Assembly: GCA_019637855.1 (NCBI GenBank)
Contig: JAHBUX010000006.1
Location: forward strand, 62,001 to 126,000
Direction: 5' to 3'
DNA length: 64,000 bases
Source of the DNA: Bdellovibrionales bacterium
GTDB taxonomy: Bacteria > Bdellovibrionota > Bdellovibrionia > Bdellovibrionales > UBA1609
A program made the position numbers and the translations under genes. Below the pieces are notes generated by a model that was not told the DNA's origin, searched no databases, and saw only the letters and a list, made by a program, of their open reading frames with translations. This document shows, piece after piece, positions 26,703-34,992 of the stretch; within the stretch, counting starts at the first letter, position 1, and each line of letters starts with the position of its first letter.

Positions 26703-28031
26703 ATGGAAAACGAAACCTCAGAGCTGGACTGGTCCGACCTCAACACGCTCAAAGAGCACTGGTCTGAGCTCGATCACTCCAGCCGAAAAGAAAAGTTTGC
26801 GCGTTTGAACCGCCCCGATGCGGAAGAGCTGTTTTTAAGCTTCGGCCCGTTGGAGCAAATCGAACTGATCATTGATCTTCCTGCGGTGGAAAAACGCTCT
26901 TGGGTGCGTCTCTTGGCACTCGATGATGCGGCTGACTTTCTACAAAATCTTGATCCTGAGCCTCGCCAGGAATTCTTGGCCCTGTTGGATGAGGTCTCGC
27001 GCCAAGAGGTGGTGGGTCTTCTAGCCTATGCGGAAGACGAAGCCGGGGGCGTGATGAATCCACGCTATATCCGTTTGCGTCCCGATATGTCAGTGGAAGA
27101 GGCGATCCGCTATCTCAGGGCCCAGGCGCGTACGCCGATTGAGACTATCTATTACACTTACGTGTTGGATTACGATCAGAAGCTGCTCGGTGTAGTGTCC
27201 TTCCGCGAGCTGCTGCTGGCCTCGCCCGACAAGCGCGTGCGCGAGATTATGAAAACCGACTTGGTCACCGTGCCGGAAGAAATGGACCGCGAGGCGCTCT
27301 CAGACGTGTTCTCAAGCCATAACTTCATGGCTCTTCCTGTGGTCGATGAAATTGGCCATATGAAGGGGATTGTGACCTACGACGACATCGTCGATGTGGT
27401 GCAAAAGGAAGCCACCGAAGACATCCAAAAGCTAGGTGGTATGGAAGCTTTGGATGCTCCGTACTTCAAAACCTCTTTCCTTGAGATGATGAAGAAGCGG
27501 GCCGGTTGGCTGATGGTGCTCTTTATTGGCGAGATGTTTACCGCAACCGCTATGGCCCAGTACGAGCATGCCATTGCCAAGGCCGTGGTGTTGTCGCTTT
27601 TTATTCCACTGATCATTAGCTCGGGCGGTAACAGCGGGTCGCAGGCCTCCACTTTGATCATTCGTTCTTTGGCTTTAAGAGAGATTCGTTTACGCGATTG
27701 GTGGCGCGTGTTTATGCGCGAACTTTCTGCCGGTCTGGTGCTTGGGGGAATACTCGGCGCTCTTGGCCTGTTTCGTGTGTATGCCTGGCATTTATGGAGT
27801 CCGGTCTACGGCGAGCACTATCTGCTCATTGCCATGACGGTGGCTTGCAGCGTGCTGGGGGTAGTGCTGTGGGGAACGCTCACCGGTGCCATGTTGCCCT
27901 TTCTTTTACGCCGAGTGGGGCTCGATCCGGCCAGTGCTTCAGCTCCCATGGTGGCGACCATTGTGGATGTGACCGGTCTGGTGATTTATTTCTCTATGGC
28001 CAGCATGTTTCTCTCAGGCACGCTGCTCTAA
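26703..28031 (+). CDS. mgtE: Magnesium transporter MgtE
   Basis: A 442-residue Mg2+ channel. Residues 1-110 form the helical N domain. Two CBS domains follow (AGGVMNPRYIRLRPDMSVEEA and VREIMKTDLVTVPEEMDRE are their entries). The C-terminal membrane domain has five helices, including the selectivity region SSGGNSGSQASTLIIR and the last helix PMVATIVDVTGLVIYF. Cytosolic Mg2+ binding to N and CBS domains gates the channel in this family. The ATG at 26703 follows GAGGG. The upstream gap of 164 bp shows no recognisable magnesium riboswitch. A second Mg2+/Co2+ carrier (CorA) lies 2.8 kb downstream. Confidence 0.95.
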   Translation: MENETSELDWSDLNTLKEHWSELDHSSRKEKFARLNRPDAEELFLSFGPLEQIELIIDLPAVEKRSWVRLLALDDAADFLQNLDPEPRQEFLALLDEVSRQEVVGLLAYAEDEAGGVMNPRYIRLRPDMSVEEAIRYLRAQARTPIETIYYTYVLDYDQKLLGVVSFRELLLASPDKRVREIMKTDLVTVPEEMDREALSDVFSSHNFMALPVVDEIGHMKGIVTYDDIVDVVQKEATEDIQKLGGMEALDAPYFKTSFLEMMKKRAGWLMVLFIGEMFTATAMAQYEHAIAKAVVLSLFIPLIISSGGNSGSQASTLIIRSLALREIRLRDWWRVFMRELSAGLVLGGILGALGLFRVYAWHLWSPVYGEHYLLIAMTVACSVLGVVLWGTLTGAMLPFLLRRVGLDPASASAPMVATIVDVTGLVIYFSMASMFLSGTLL

Positions 28032-28059
28032 TTCCGAAATGTAACCAGTTTTGAATTCG

Positions 28060-28089
28060 TTACACTTCTAACGCACCGCACCTTATGCT
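28060..28089 (+). promoter_or_regulatory. Candidate promoter of the trypsin-like protease gene
   Basis: TTACAC (28060-28065) and TATGCT (28084-28089) with an 18-bp spacer, 34 bp upstream of the ATG at 28124. Confidence 0.4.
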
Positions 28090-28111
28090 AATGATCGGAA
28101 ATTCGATCATT
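28090..28111 (+). promoter_or_regulatory. 8-bp perfect inverted repeat just upstream of the ribosome site
   Basis: AATGATCG (28090-28097) and CGATCATT (28104-28111) are perfect complements with a 6-nt loop. The AGGAGGGG ribosome site begins 2 nt after the 3' arm. It could be an operator at the promoter or an RNA hairpin. Confidence 0.5.
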
Positions 28112-28123
28112 TAGGAGGGGCAG

Positions 28124-29839
28124 ATGCGGGTTTCAGTAGGGGTTGTCACTTTACTTTGTACAGGGATTTTCACGGCTCCGGCTTTCGGGCACACCGGTGA
28201 GGTGCCGACCGAAATGCCGATCAAAGTGGAAGCACCCGAGGCTCCACCCGCCCCGCCGACCGCCGTTGAGCAGGCGGCCCAGGAAGTGTCGGTCGAAGCT
28301 TTGATGTCTTCGGTCGTAAAGATCACCAACACCGTGGCCAATATCTTTGAGCCCTCGCCGCAACAAAGTCACGGCACCGGATTTTTCGTCGGTCTGGATC
28401 CGAAATCGGGTCGCGGACTGATCTTCACCAACAAACATGTGATCGACTCGATACCGCTACAGGCACAGCAGCTGAAGCTTGAATTCAACACTCAAGACCC
28501 GGTGGGTGAGACGGTTTCGGCCAAGCTCATTTATGTCAGCAATGTGCACGACTTCGCGGTTTTGGAGTTCGATGTCCAGGCGCTAAAGCGGGCCAAGCCG
28601 AGTTCGCAATTGAAACTACCGTCCGCGCAAAGCCCGCTGTTCGACTTTGTTCGCAACGCGCGTGCCTTGCGTGGCTATCCTGTGTTGGCCATTGGCAATC
28701 CCTTTGATGGCAGCAACGTGGTGACCTATGGAGAAGTCACCGGTCTTCAGATGCGTGAAGTGGCAGGCCCTTTTATCCAAACGCAAACGCCGATCAACCC
28801 AGGCAACTCCGGCGGTCCGTTGATCTCGCGCCTGACGGGTGAAGTAGTGGGTATCAATACCGCGATCTATAACGGTGCCAACAGCGTAGGTTTCGCCACT
28901 CCCATCGGCCCGGTGATGAAAGAGTTTATGTTGTGGCGCCATCAGCGCGACAATAAAATTCGTCCCGATGCCAGTGCTTCGCGCGTGATCACCTTTAAAT
29001 CCGGTGTTTTGAGTGATGAGCAGCTCAAAGTTTTAGGTCTGTATGATGCGGTGACGGCGGCGATCCCGGATTACTGGAACAACCATCGTACCGTTTTGAC
29101 GATCAACGATGTGATCACTGAAAATGGTTTGCAAAAGGACGATATTCTTTTGCGTATGGATGGAGAAGTGATCGGTGGATTTCCCTACAATCTATTCAAA
29201 CGTCTGCAGCGCTCGGGCGAGATTGTGGAAGTCGAAGTTTTGCGCAACGGTCAACTGGTGAAACTAAAAGTGCCATTTCGTAGTGCCGGCTACGCGGAAC
29301 TGAAAAACGACGTGGACTTTGTTTATATCTCGGGCATGTTTTTGCGTGAGATGCCTTCGTCCACTAAGGGCCGCGTGCTACCTGGTGTGAATTCGGTGGT
29401 CTCTATGGGCGGCGTCGTCGACTCGGCTGAGACGCGCTTTTTGGCCGGTCAGTTGCCTAATCCGGGCAGCATCATTACGGCTGTGAACTTTGGCGGCGAA
29501 GACTATCCGATCGAATCCCTTTTCGACTTGAAAAAGGCGGTGAATGCCAATCGCGACAAGTCTTGGATCAAGCTGCGCGTTCATTCGGCCAATATGCTGC
29601 GTACGAAAGATGGATTCGAGCCTCTGCGCAGTCCGGCCACCGGAATGCCTCTTCTGGACGCCACTTTGATGACCGTGATCGTGCCGATGCGTGAAGTGCT
29701 GACGCCGTTTCAGTTTTCGATTCACAGATTCAAAAAGCAATTCGGTTTCACTCAAGCCGATGCGGCCACCTGGGACTGGCGTGACTTCCGCCATCCTGAG
29801 CGTTTGCCCAGCCCCTGTTCGGCCGCTTTGGCGAAGTAG
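28124..29839 (+). CDS. Exported DegP-like trypsin-type serine protease with PDZ domain
   Basis: A 571-residue periplasmic protease. A signal peptide (VGVVTLLCTGIFTAPAFG) and a Pro/Glu-rich linker lead to a trypsin fold with the full triad: His105 in FTNKHVID, Asp143 in HDFAVLEFD and Ser229 in NPGNSGGPL. A PDZ-like domain follows at about residues 310-385 (DDILLRMDGEVIGGFPYNLFK). The C-terminal 180 residues are unfamiliar and may be a second degenerate PDZ. The segment containing NPGSIITAVNFGGEDYPIES looks PDZ-derived. The length exceeds DegP (about 450). A very strong AGGAGGGG site precedes the ATG. Confidence 0.9.
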   Translation: MRVSVGVVTLLCTGIFTAPAFGHTGEVPTEMPIKVEAPEAPPAPPTAVEQAAQEVSVEALMSSVVKITNTVANIFEPSPQQSHGTGFFVGLDPKSGRGLIFTNKHVIDSIPLQAQQLKLEFNTQDPVGETVSAKLIYVSNVHDFAVLEFDVQALKRAKPSSQLKLPSAQSPLFDFVRNARALRGYPVLAIGNPFDGSNVVTYGEVTGLQMREVAGPFIQTQTPINPGNSGGPLISRLTGEVVGINTAIYNGANSVGFATPIGPVMKEFMLWRHQRDNKIRPDASASRVITFKSGVLSDEQLKVLGLYDAVTAAIPDYWNNHRTVLTINDVITENGLQKDDILLRMDGEVIGGFPYNLFKRLQRSGEIVEVEVLRNGQLVKLKVPFRSAGYAELKNDVDFVYISGMFLREMPSSTKGRVLPGVNSVVSMGGVVDSAETRFLAGQLPNPGSIITAVNFGGEDYPIESLFDLKKAVNANRDKSWIKLRVHSANMLRTKDGFEPLRSPATGMPLLDATLMTVIVPMREVLTPFQFSIHRFKKQFGFTQADAATWDWRDFRHPERLPSPCSAALAK

Positions 29840-29840
29840 T

Positions 29841-30731
29841 TTAAGGCGCTTGTATCCACAGGAAATCTGCCCGCGCGCCATAGCGCGGGTCGGGTGAGGT
29901 CACGCGCGCGATCTCTTGATCGCTCAGATCGGCCGCTTGCACTTGCAGCAAAGTTCGTACATCAGATGCGCCATGGGTGTGCACCCGCGCGGCCAGGCCA
30001 TGGCCAAATTCGACATGAAACTCTCCCGCAATCACGACTTGCACGGCTAGAGGATCGGCTCTTAAGCCTTTGACGATGTTCCATGCCATGGTGTCGTCCC
30101 ATAAGGACTGCGCCCAGAAGTAGCGCTCCAAAGCCTCTGGGGCGATATGGCCTGAGCCCATGGCCTCTTGAAAGCGTTCGAAGTATTCGGAACTGCCACG
30201 CTCCCACAGTGGTGGGAGAAGTGTGCGTTGCTCGGGGCTCAGGCTCTCCGGCCCGCCGCGCGCCACCTGTCGGCTCAGTTCGGGCGGGGCGTTTAAGGCC
30301 AGGGTGCGTCCTCCGCTCTGGCGTGAAATCAGAATCTGTTCGCGATAGAGCGTGAAGGGATTGCCTTTAGGCCAACCGGCAGCGCGCAAGAAACTCGCCT
30401 CATCCATAGCGCCGCGAACGTAAAGATCGGTGAGGTCTTGTACTGTGTACTTTAAGAATTCCATGCCGACGCTGAGATGAGTGTTGGTCAGCAAAGCCTG
30501 GGCGGTGAGGGCGCGCAGCAGGCGCACTTGGTTGGCGTGGTGCTCGATCACGGCGGGATCGTTTTCACTTTCGGAAGTGGCGTGCTGTTCACCGAACACC
30601 AAGACAGTGCCGGGCGCGTGCAGGCGGGCGAACTCTTCGACCGTGTAGCCGCGAGCGGCGCGCGTGTCCCAGATCACCTCGGCGGCGTGGGTGTGCAAGA
30701 ACGTGAACATCGAGAGTAAAAACAATCCCAA
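29841..30731 (-). CDS. Exported ChaN/Tiki-superfamily (haem-binding uptake) protein
   Basis: A 296-residue exported protein of the ChaN-like family. Family features are VLVFGEQHATSESEND (FGExH), SVGMEFLKYTVQDLTDLY, the ALNAPPELSRQVARGG segment and VVIAGEFHVEFGHGLAARV near the C-terminus. ChaN of Campylobacter binds haem, and related Tiki-fold proteins are metalloproteases; which applies here is unknown. The start is a TTG at 30731 preceded by AGGGGG, giving a signal peptide (GLFLLSMFTFLHTHA) without a lipobox. It converges on the protease gene with a single base between stops. Confidence 0.82.
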   Translation of the reverse strand: MGLFLLSMFTFLHTHAAEVIWDTRAARGYTVEEFARLHAPGTVLVFGEQHATSESENDPAVIEHHANQVRLLRALTAQALLTNTHLSVGMEFLKYTVQDLTDLYVRGAMDEASFLRAAGWPKGNPFTLYREQILISRQSGGRTLALNAPPELSRQVARGGPESLSPEQRTLLPPLWERGSSEYFERFQEAMGSGHIAPEALERYFWAQSLWDDTMAWNIVKGLRADPLAVQVVIAGEFHVEFGHGLAARVHTHGASDVRTLLQVQAADLSDQEIARVTSPDPRYGARADFLWIQAP

Positions 30732-30801
30732 AAAATCCCCCTATCCCAGCAGTTGCTAATCGCGTGGTGAAATCCTACACTGGCTTCACTTGAGGTAAAG
30801 C

Positions 30802-31764
30802 GTGCCGGAATCGCGTTTGCAATTTCAAAGTTTCGAATGGCTAGATGTGGCCAATCCCACATCCGAAGTGCTGAATAAACTGGCAGAGCAGTATCAGCTG
30901 CATCCCACCTCTGTACAGGATTGCTTACAGCCTGAGCATTTGCCGAAGTTCGAAATGATTGAGGATGTGGGCTTCGTGGTTTTGCGCGCCTATGATCCGG
31001 ATTGCGCCAAAGAGGCCGATTCGGTGCAAGAGCTGACCCGCAAGATCGCGATTTTTTATTCCGAACGTTTTGTTATCAGCATTCACCGCCAGGATCAGCC
31101 GTTTATGACGGCGTTGCTCGAAAAATGGAAGAAGCGCAAGATCAATGATCCGGTGCTTACGCCAGAGCATGTGTTGATCGATATTTTGAATGAAGTGGTG
31201 TTGTCCTATCAGAGCCCGATCATGAGTTGCCTGGGCGCGATCGAACTGTTTGAGGCGGAGATCTTTCACACCAGCACTCAGCGCAAGTTCCGCATCAACA
31301 AGGGCTATTATGTGAAGCGCAAAGTGTCGGTGTTCAAGCACATGCTGCGTGCAACGCGCGAACCGGTGAACCGCATTCTGGTCAACGCGGAGGCGATCCT
31401 CGTCCCGCACTTTCAGAACATCAGCGAGCAGATCGATCAGCAGTCCTATTACGCCAGCGACATCGAAGACAGTATGAATTCGCTGCTCAATCTGCACGTG
31501 TCGCTGCAGGGCCAACGCACCAACGAGGCGTCCCGGCGTACGAACGAAGTGATGCGTGTGTTGACTATCTTCAGCTGCTTTTTCTTGCCCATCAATTTTA
31601 TCGCCAGCATTTACGGCATGAACTTCGAGCACATGCCGGAGATCAAGGATCCCTTTGGTTATTGGTACGCCTTGGCATTCATGGCCACGGTGTCGTTGGT
31701 GATCTTTATGTGGTTCCGGCGCAAGGGCTGGCTCAAAAAAGCGGATCTCAGAGATAGTGAGTAG
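30802..31764 (+). CDS. corA: CorA-type Mg2+/Co2+ transporter
   Basis: A 320-residue CorA-family channel. The soluble alpha/beta domain occupies residues 1-250 with a long stalk helix, followed by two C-terminal membrane helices. The signature YGMNFEHMPEI (GMN motif) lies between the helices and the protein ends in a basic tail (FRRKGWLKKADLR). Family members import Mg2+ or Co2+, some export Zn2+. The start is GTG with GAGGT upstream. Its 3' end overlaps the following exporter by 8 bp, so the two are co-translated. Confidence 0.93.
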   Translation: MPESRLQFQSFEWLDVANPTSEVLNKLAEQYQLHPTSVQDCLQPEHLPKFEMIEDVGFVVLRAYDPDCAKEADSVQELTRKIAIFYSERFVISIHRQDQPFMTALLEKWKKRKINDPVLTPEHVLIDILNEVVLSYQSPIMSCLGAIELFEAEIFHTSTQRKFRINKGYYVKRKVSVFKHMLRATREPVNRILVNAEAILVPHFQNISEQIDQQSYYASDIEDSMNSLLNLHVSLQGQRTNEASRRTNEVMRVLTIFSCFFLPINFIASIYGMNFEHMPEIKDPFGYWYALAFMATVSLVIFMWFRRKGWLKKADLRDSE

Positions 31765-32641
31765 ATTCACGGCTTCCGCCGAACTCTTTGTCGCGGCGGC
31801 TCTTTGGGGTTTTGGGTTTATTGCCGCAGTCTGGGCCATGCGCGAGATCAATGCCTTTGAGCTCACCTTTATGCGCTACTTCTTGGCGTTTTTGGTTGTG
31901 GTGCCGTTTTTACTGGTGCCCCGGTTTCGCCGCGGCTTCGTCGAAAATGTGCGCAAAGCCTTTTGGCCGGGAGTGTTTTTTGCCGCCACCTTGGTCACGC
32001 AAACCTGGGGCCTGCAATACACCACGGCCACCAAGAGCGGTTTTATCACCACTCTTTATGTGGTGCTGGTGCCGCTGCTTGAGAGTTACATGCATCGGCG
32101 CCGTTTACCCGTAGGTATATGGACCTGCGTGGGCGTGTCGTTGCTCGGCACTGGAATGATCGTGAATGTCGGCTTCGGTGAAATAAATAAAGGTGATTTA
32201 CTTACGTTGCTTTGCGCCTTCTTGGCGGCGGGCCAGATCTACATTATCGGCGTGGTCAGCCCGAGTGTGAGGAATCCTTTCTTGTTCAACGGGGCTCAAT
32301 GCATGTGGGCGGGCCTGTTCTGTTTGCCATTTGTGCTCAACGCCGCCACATGGGAGAAAATGGCGCGTTTTGCCGCTTGGGGTGCAGAGGCTAAAGCGGG
32401 GCTTTTGATTTTGGGCCTGGGCTCCACGGTAATTGCGTTTAGTCTGCAGGTGCGCGCACAGGCGCGTTTATCGGCCACGGTCAGCAGCCTATTATTTTTG
32501 CTTGAGTCCCCATTTGCCATGATCTTCGCTTTCTTCTTGCTCGGTGAATCGCTGGGGCGTTGGGAAACTTTGGGGGCGATTTTAATCTTCATGTCTGCCT
32601 TGGCGGCCAGTCAGCTGGAAGCGCGCAGAAAAAAGGTCTAA
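31757..32641 (+). CDS. DMT-superfamily (EamA) transporter
   Basis: A 294-residue inner-membrane transporter with about ten helices arranged as two EamA repeats. Typical segments are AALWGFGFIAAVWAM, YFLAFLVVVPFLLV, TTATKSGFITTLYVVLVPLLE and, in the second repeat, LSATVSSLLFLLESPFAMIF followed by GAILIFMSALAASQL. The substrate cannot be told from sequence; relatives export amino acids or drugs. The GTG start lies within the corA 3' end. Confidence 0.9.
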   Translation: MSRFTASAELFVAAALWGFGFIAAVWAMREINAFELTFMRYFLAFLVVVPFLLVPRFRRGFVENVRKAFWPGVFFAATLVTQTWGLQYTTATKSGFITTLYVVLVPLLESYMHRRRLPVGIWTCVGVSLLGTGMIVNVGFGEINKGDLLTLLCAFLAAGQIYIIGVVSPSVRNPFLFNGAQCMWAGLFCLPFVLNAATWEKMARFAAWGAEAKAGLLILGLGSTVIAFSLQVRAQARLSATVSSLLFLLESPFAMIFAFFLLGESLGRWETLGAILIFMSALAASQLEARRKKV

Positions 32642-32681
32642 GAGCGTTGCCCGCACGCGGCGATCGCCTTACTCTTGAACT

Positions 32682-33473
32682 ATGAGCAGCATGCACGCCA
32701 TTGTTCTCGCGATCGTCGAAGGTTTGACCGAATATCTTCCCGTGTCCTCCACCGGGCATATCATCTTGGCCTCTTGGTTTATGGGTATCCATGAAGACGC
32801 CTTCGTGAAGGACTACACGGTGATGGTCCAATTCGGCGCCATCCTTGCCGTACTGGTTCTGTATTGGCGACGTTTTCTTCTGAACTTCAAAATCTATCCC
32901 AAGGTGTTCGTGGCCTTCTTGCCGGCCGCGGTGATTGGCTTAGCGATTAAAAACCATGTCGAAAAACTGATCGGCAATGTGACGATGGTGGGCATTGCGC
33001 TACTGGTCGGGGGCGTGCTTTTGGTGCTGACTGATCGCTGGGTACGTCGACTAAAGGTGCGCGTCACTCGCACTGAAGACCTTCCGCTCAAGTCGGCCTT
33101 TCAGATCGGATTGTTTCAGTGTCTGGCTATGATCCCCGGGACCTCACGCTCGGCGGCCACCATTTGGGGCGGACTCTATCAAGGTATGAGCTTACCTCTG
33201 GCCACGGAGTTCTCTTTCTTTTTGGCTGTGCCGACCTTGATGGGGGCGGGCTTTTTGGAGCTGCGCAAGGTGTGGCCGACGCTCACCTCGGAGCAAATCG
33301 ACTCGCTCTTGTGGGGCAATTTGATTTCGTTTGTGGTGGGTGCGCTCACCATCCGCTTCTTTATGCATCTGGTGAGCCGGGTGGGTCTGCGGCACTTTGG
33401 TTACTACCGCATTGTCGTGGGACTTTTAGTCTTGATCCTCATCTACAGCGGGGCCGAACTCCAGATTGTTTGA
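32682..33473 (+). CDS. uppP: Undecaprenyl-diphosphatase UppP (BacA)
   Basis: A 263-residue membrane enzyme that dephosphorylates undecaprenyl diphosphate to recycle the lipid carrier for cell-wall synthesis. The two catalytic segments are present: VEGLTEYLPVSSTGHI near residues 11-26 and MIPGTSRSAATI near residues 149-160. About seven or eight helices are seen. An alternative ATG 9 bp downstream also fits the family start. The last 48 bp overlap the convergent nuclease gene. Confidence 0.96.
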   Translation: MSSMHAIVLAIVEGLTEYLPVSSTGHIILASWFMGIHEDAFVKDYTVMVQFGAILAVLVLYWRRFLLNFKIYPKVFVAFLPAAVIGLAIKNHVEKLIGNVTMVGIALLVGGVLLVLTDRWVRRLKVRVTRTEDLPLKSAFQIGLFQCLAMIPGTSRSAATIWGGLYQGMSLPLATEFSFFLAVPTLMGAGFLELRKVWPTLTSEQIDSLLWGNLISFVVGALTIRFFMHLVSRVGLRHFGYYRIVVGLLVLILIYSGAELQIV

Positions 33474-33935
33474 GGCGACGCCGCACTTCCAAGGTTTAGG
33501 CTCCTGTGGATTCATTTTGGCGTCGACGATAATCTCCATGGCGGCGGTCTGCGTGATCTCTCCGCGGCGCATTTGATCAAAAAGGTTTTGCTCTAAGAAA
33601 CGGCGTGTAGCTTTGACATAACGATGTTCGGGCCACAGGTTCACGTCGTGGTTGCTGCCGCCCAGGGCCAGCGGAATAAAGTGATCGATGGTGTAGTACT
33701 TACGGCAATGTTCGGGAATGCCGTAGGCTTTATAGATGCGCGCTTTTTGCTCCATTCCCACATTACGAACGCAGTAAGCGATCTGTTCGGAATAGCGGTG
33801 GTCCAAGAAGTCGCGGTCTTGCGGGTTGCACAGTTCGCCATAAGTGATGTGCGGATCCGGTTTAACCACCTGTCCGGCTTGCACAGTTAGGGTGAAAGAG
33901 ATCGCGGTCAGTGCGATAAAAGTCTTTAGCATCAT
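33426..33935 (-). CDS. Exported HNH-type nuclease
   Basis: A 169-residue protein with a signal peptide (LKTFIALTAISFTLTVQA) and a compact HNH/beta-beta-alpha nuclease motif YTIDHFIPLALGGSNHDVN followed by LWPEHR. The DH, GGSN and NLWP elements are the family core. Two cysteine pairs (ELCNPQ, AYCVRN, EHCRKY, KCG) could stabilise it in the periplasm. A secreted nuclease fits scavenging or predation. Two adjacent ATGs (33935 and 33932) follow AGAGGGGG; either may be used. The 48-bp convergent overlap with uppP is long. Confidence 0.82.
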   Translation of the reverse strand: MMLKTFIALTAISFTLTVQAGQVVKPDPHITYGELCNPQDRDFLDHRYSEQIAYCVRNVGMEQKARIYKAYGIPEHCRKYYTIDHFIPLALGGSNHDVNLWPEHRYVKATRRFLEQNLFDQMRRGEITQTAAMEIIVDAKMNPQEPKPWKCGVASNNLEFGPAVDEDQD

Positions 33936-34028
33936 GCCCCCTCTTGGTGTTTGTCTGAAAATTTTGCTAACAGATCGGGGTAGAGAGCAATGTCCGTGGG
34001 CCGTCCAAACAGAATCTAAAAATTAGGG

Positions 34029-34060
34029 TCGATATCCACATTGAGAATTGTGGATATCGA
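34029..34060 (+). repeat. 12-bp perfect inverted repeat in the intergenic region before the PuuD-like gene
   Basis: TCGATATCCACA (34029-34040) and TGTGGATATCGA (34049-34060) are perfect complements with an 8-nt loop. It lies about 100 bp upstream of the ATG at 34160 and about 95 bp upstream of the divergent nuclease gene, with no T-run on either side, so an operator is more likely than a terminator. Confidence 0.55.
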
Positions 34061-34159
34061 TTTCGACACGCCGCAACCTGCATTCTAGACAGCTTTATGG
34101 CTCAGTCATATATATCAACACGTTAGACAACCGTGTTTTGACGCAAAAGGAGATTCAAT

Positions 34160-34882
34160 ATGCTTTCAACTCTGCTGAGTGATCCGAACCTCGGCCTACA
34201 TTTTGTTATGCGCTGGCTACACCTGTTCTTCGGTGTGATCTGGATCGGTCTGCTCTACTACTTTAACTTTGTGCAAGGGGCCTTCATGGCCGAAACCGAT
34301 GCGGGGGCCAAATCGCAAGTGACGCAAAAACTAGTTCCACGCGCGTTGTGGTGGTTTCGTTACGGAGCGCTCTACACATTCCTTACTGGCGTGGTGATGC
34401 TTATGATCCGTGGACACCTGGATGCCAAGTCCGGTGGCGGTGCCGCTGTTTTCACCAGCTATTATTGGATCAATATTCTGTCCGGCGGCTTGCTTGCGAC
34501 TCTGATGTTCTTGAACGTGTGGGGCATCATCTGGCGTAAACAAAAAATAGTTATTGCCAATGCGGTCGCAGTCGCCGGTGGCGGCGCTCCGAATCCGGCA
34601 GCGGCCACTGCTGCTGCAGCTGCGGGCTTGGCTTCACGCACCAACGTGTTGTTCTCGATCCCGATGCTGTTCTTCATGCTGGGTTCGAACCACTTAGGTT
34701 TTGCGGTGACAGAAACTTCCAATGTTTCGCTTTATTGGACTCTTTTTATCCTGATCGTGGCGGCCATTCAGGGCAATGCCATGTACGGAAAAATGGGGCC
34801 GCTGACGACCATTAAAGGCGTTGTCACCTGCGGTTTTATTCTTACTGGTCTGTTCGTTCTTCTTAACGCCGTGACCATCTGA
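34160..34882 (+). CDS. PuuD-like (urate hydroxylase N-terminal domain) membrane protein
   Basis: A 240-residue inner-membrane protein with about six helices. The entry HFVMRWLHLFFGVIWIGLLYYFNFVQG and the segment KLVPRALWWFRYGALYTFLTG (quoted in parts here: MRWLHLFFGVIWIGLLYYF and LVPRALWWFRYGA) match the membrane domain of PuuD-type urate hydroxylases. The C-terminal cytochrome c domain of PuuD is missing; the length fits the stand-alone domain. Conserved His residues in RWLH and GSNHLGF could bind haem. No purine-catabolism gene is adjacent, so the role in urate oxidation is uncertain. AAGGAG precedes the ATG. Confidence 0.75.
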   Translation: MLSTLLSDPNLGLHFVMRWLHLFFGVIWIGLLYYFNFVQGAFMAETDAGAKSQVTQKLVPRALWWFRYGALYTFLTGVVMLMIRGHLDAKSGGGAAVFTSYYWINILSGGLLATLMFLNVWGIIWRKQKIVIANAVAVAGGGAPNPAAATAAAAAGLASRTNVLFSIPMLFFMLGSNHLGFAVTETSNVSLYWTLFILIVAAIQGNAMYGKMGPLTTIKGVVTCGFILTGLFVLLNAVTI

Positions 34883-34885
34883 TTA

Positions 34886-34930
34886 AGGTTTAGCCAGCTG
34901 TTTAATTCGTAAACAGCTGGCTTCAAACCT
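34886..34930 (+). terminator. Long hairpin after the PuuD-like gene
   Basis: A perfect 13-bp stem AGCCAGCTGTTTA / TAAACAGCTGGCT with a 5-nt loop (34892-34922), extended by AGGTTT / AAACCT across a 2-nt bulge. It starts 3 bp after the stop at 34882. There is no U-tract, so it is either a non-canonical terminator or an RNA-stabilising end. Confidence 0.6.
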
Positions 34931-34992
34931 AGAGCTTCCCACCGGTATATCCCTTGCTCTTTTAAGGGGTGAGGGTGATCAGGGGGACAGCT

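Noticed and set aside
30925-31866. Minus-strand frame of 313 codons
   Set aside because: Lies antisense to corA and the DMT gene, which have unmistakable motifs; composition is shadow-like.
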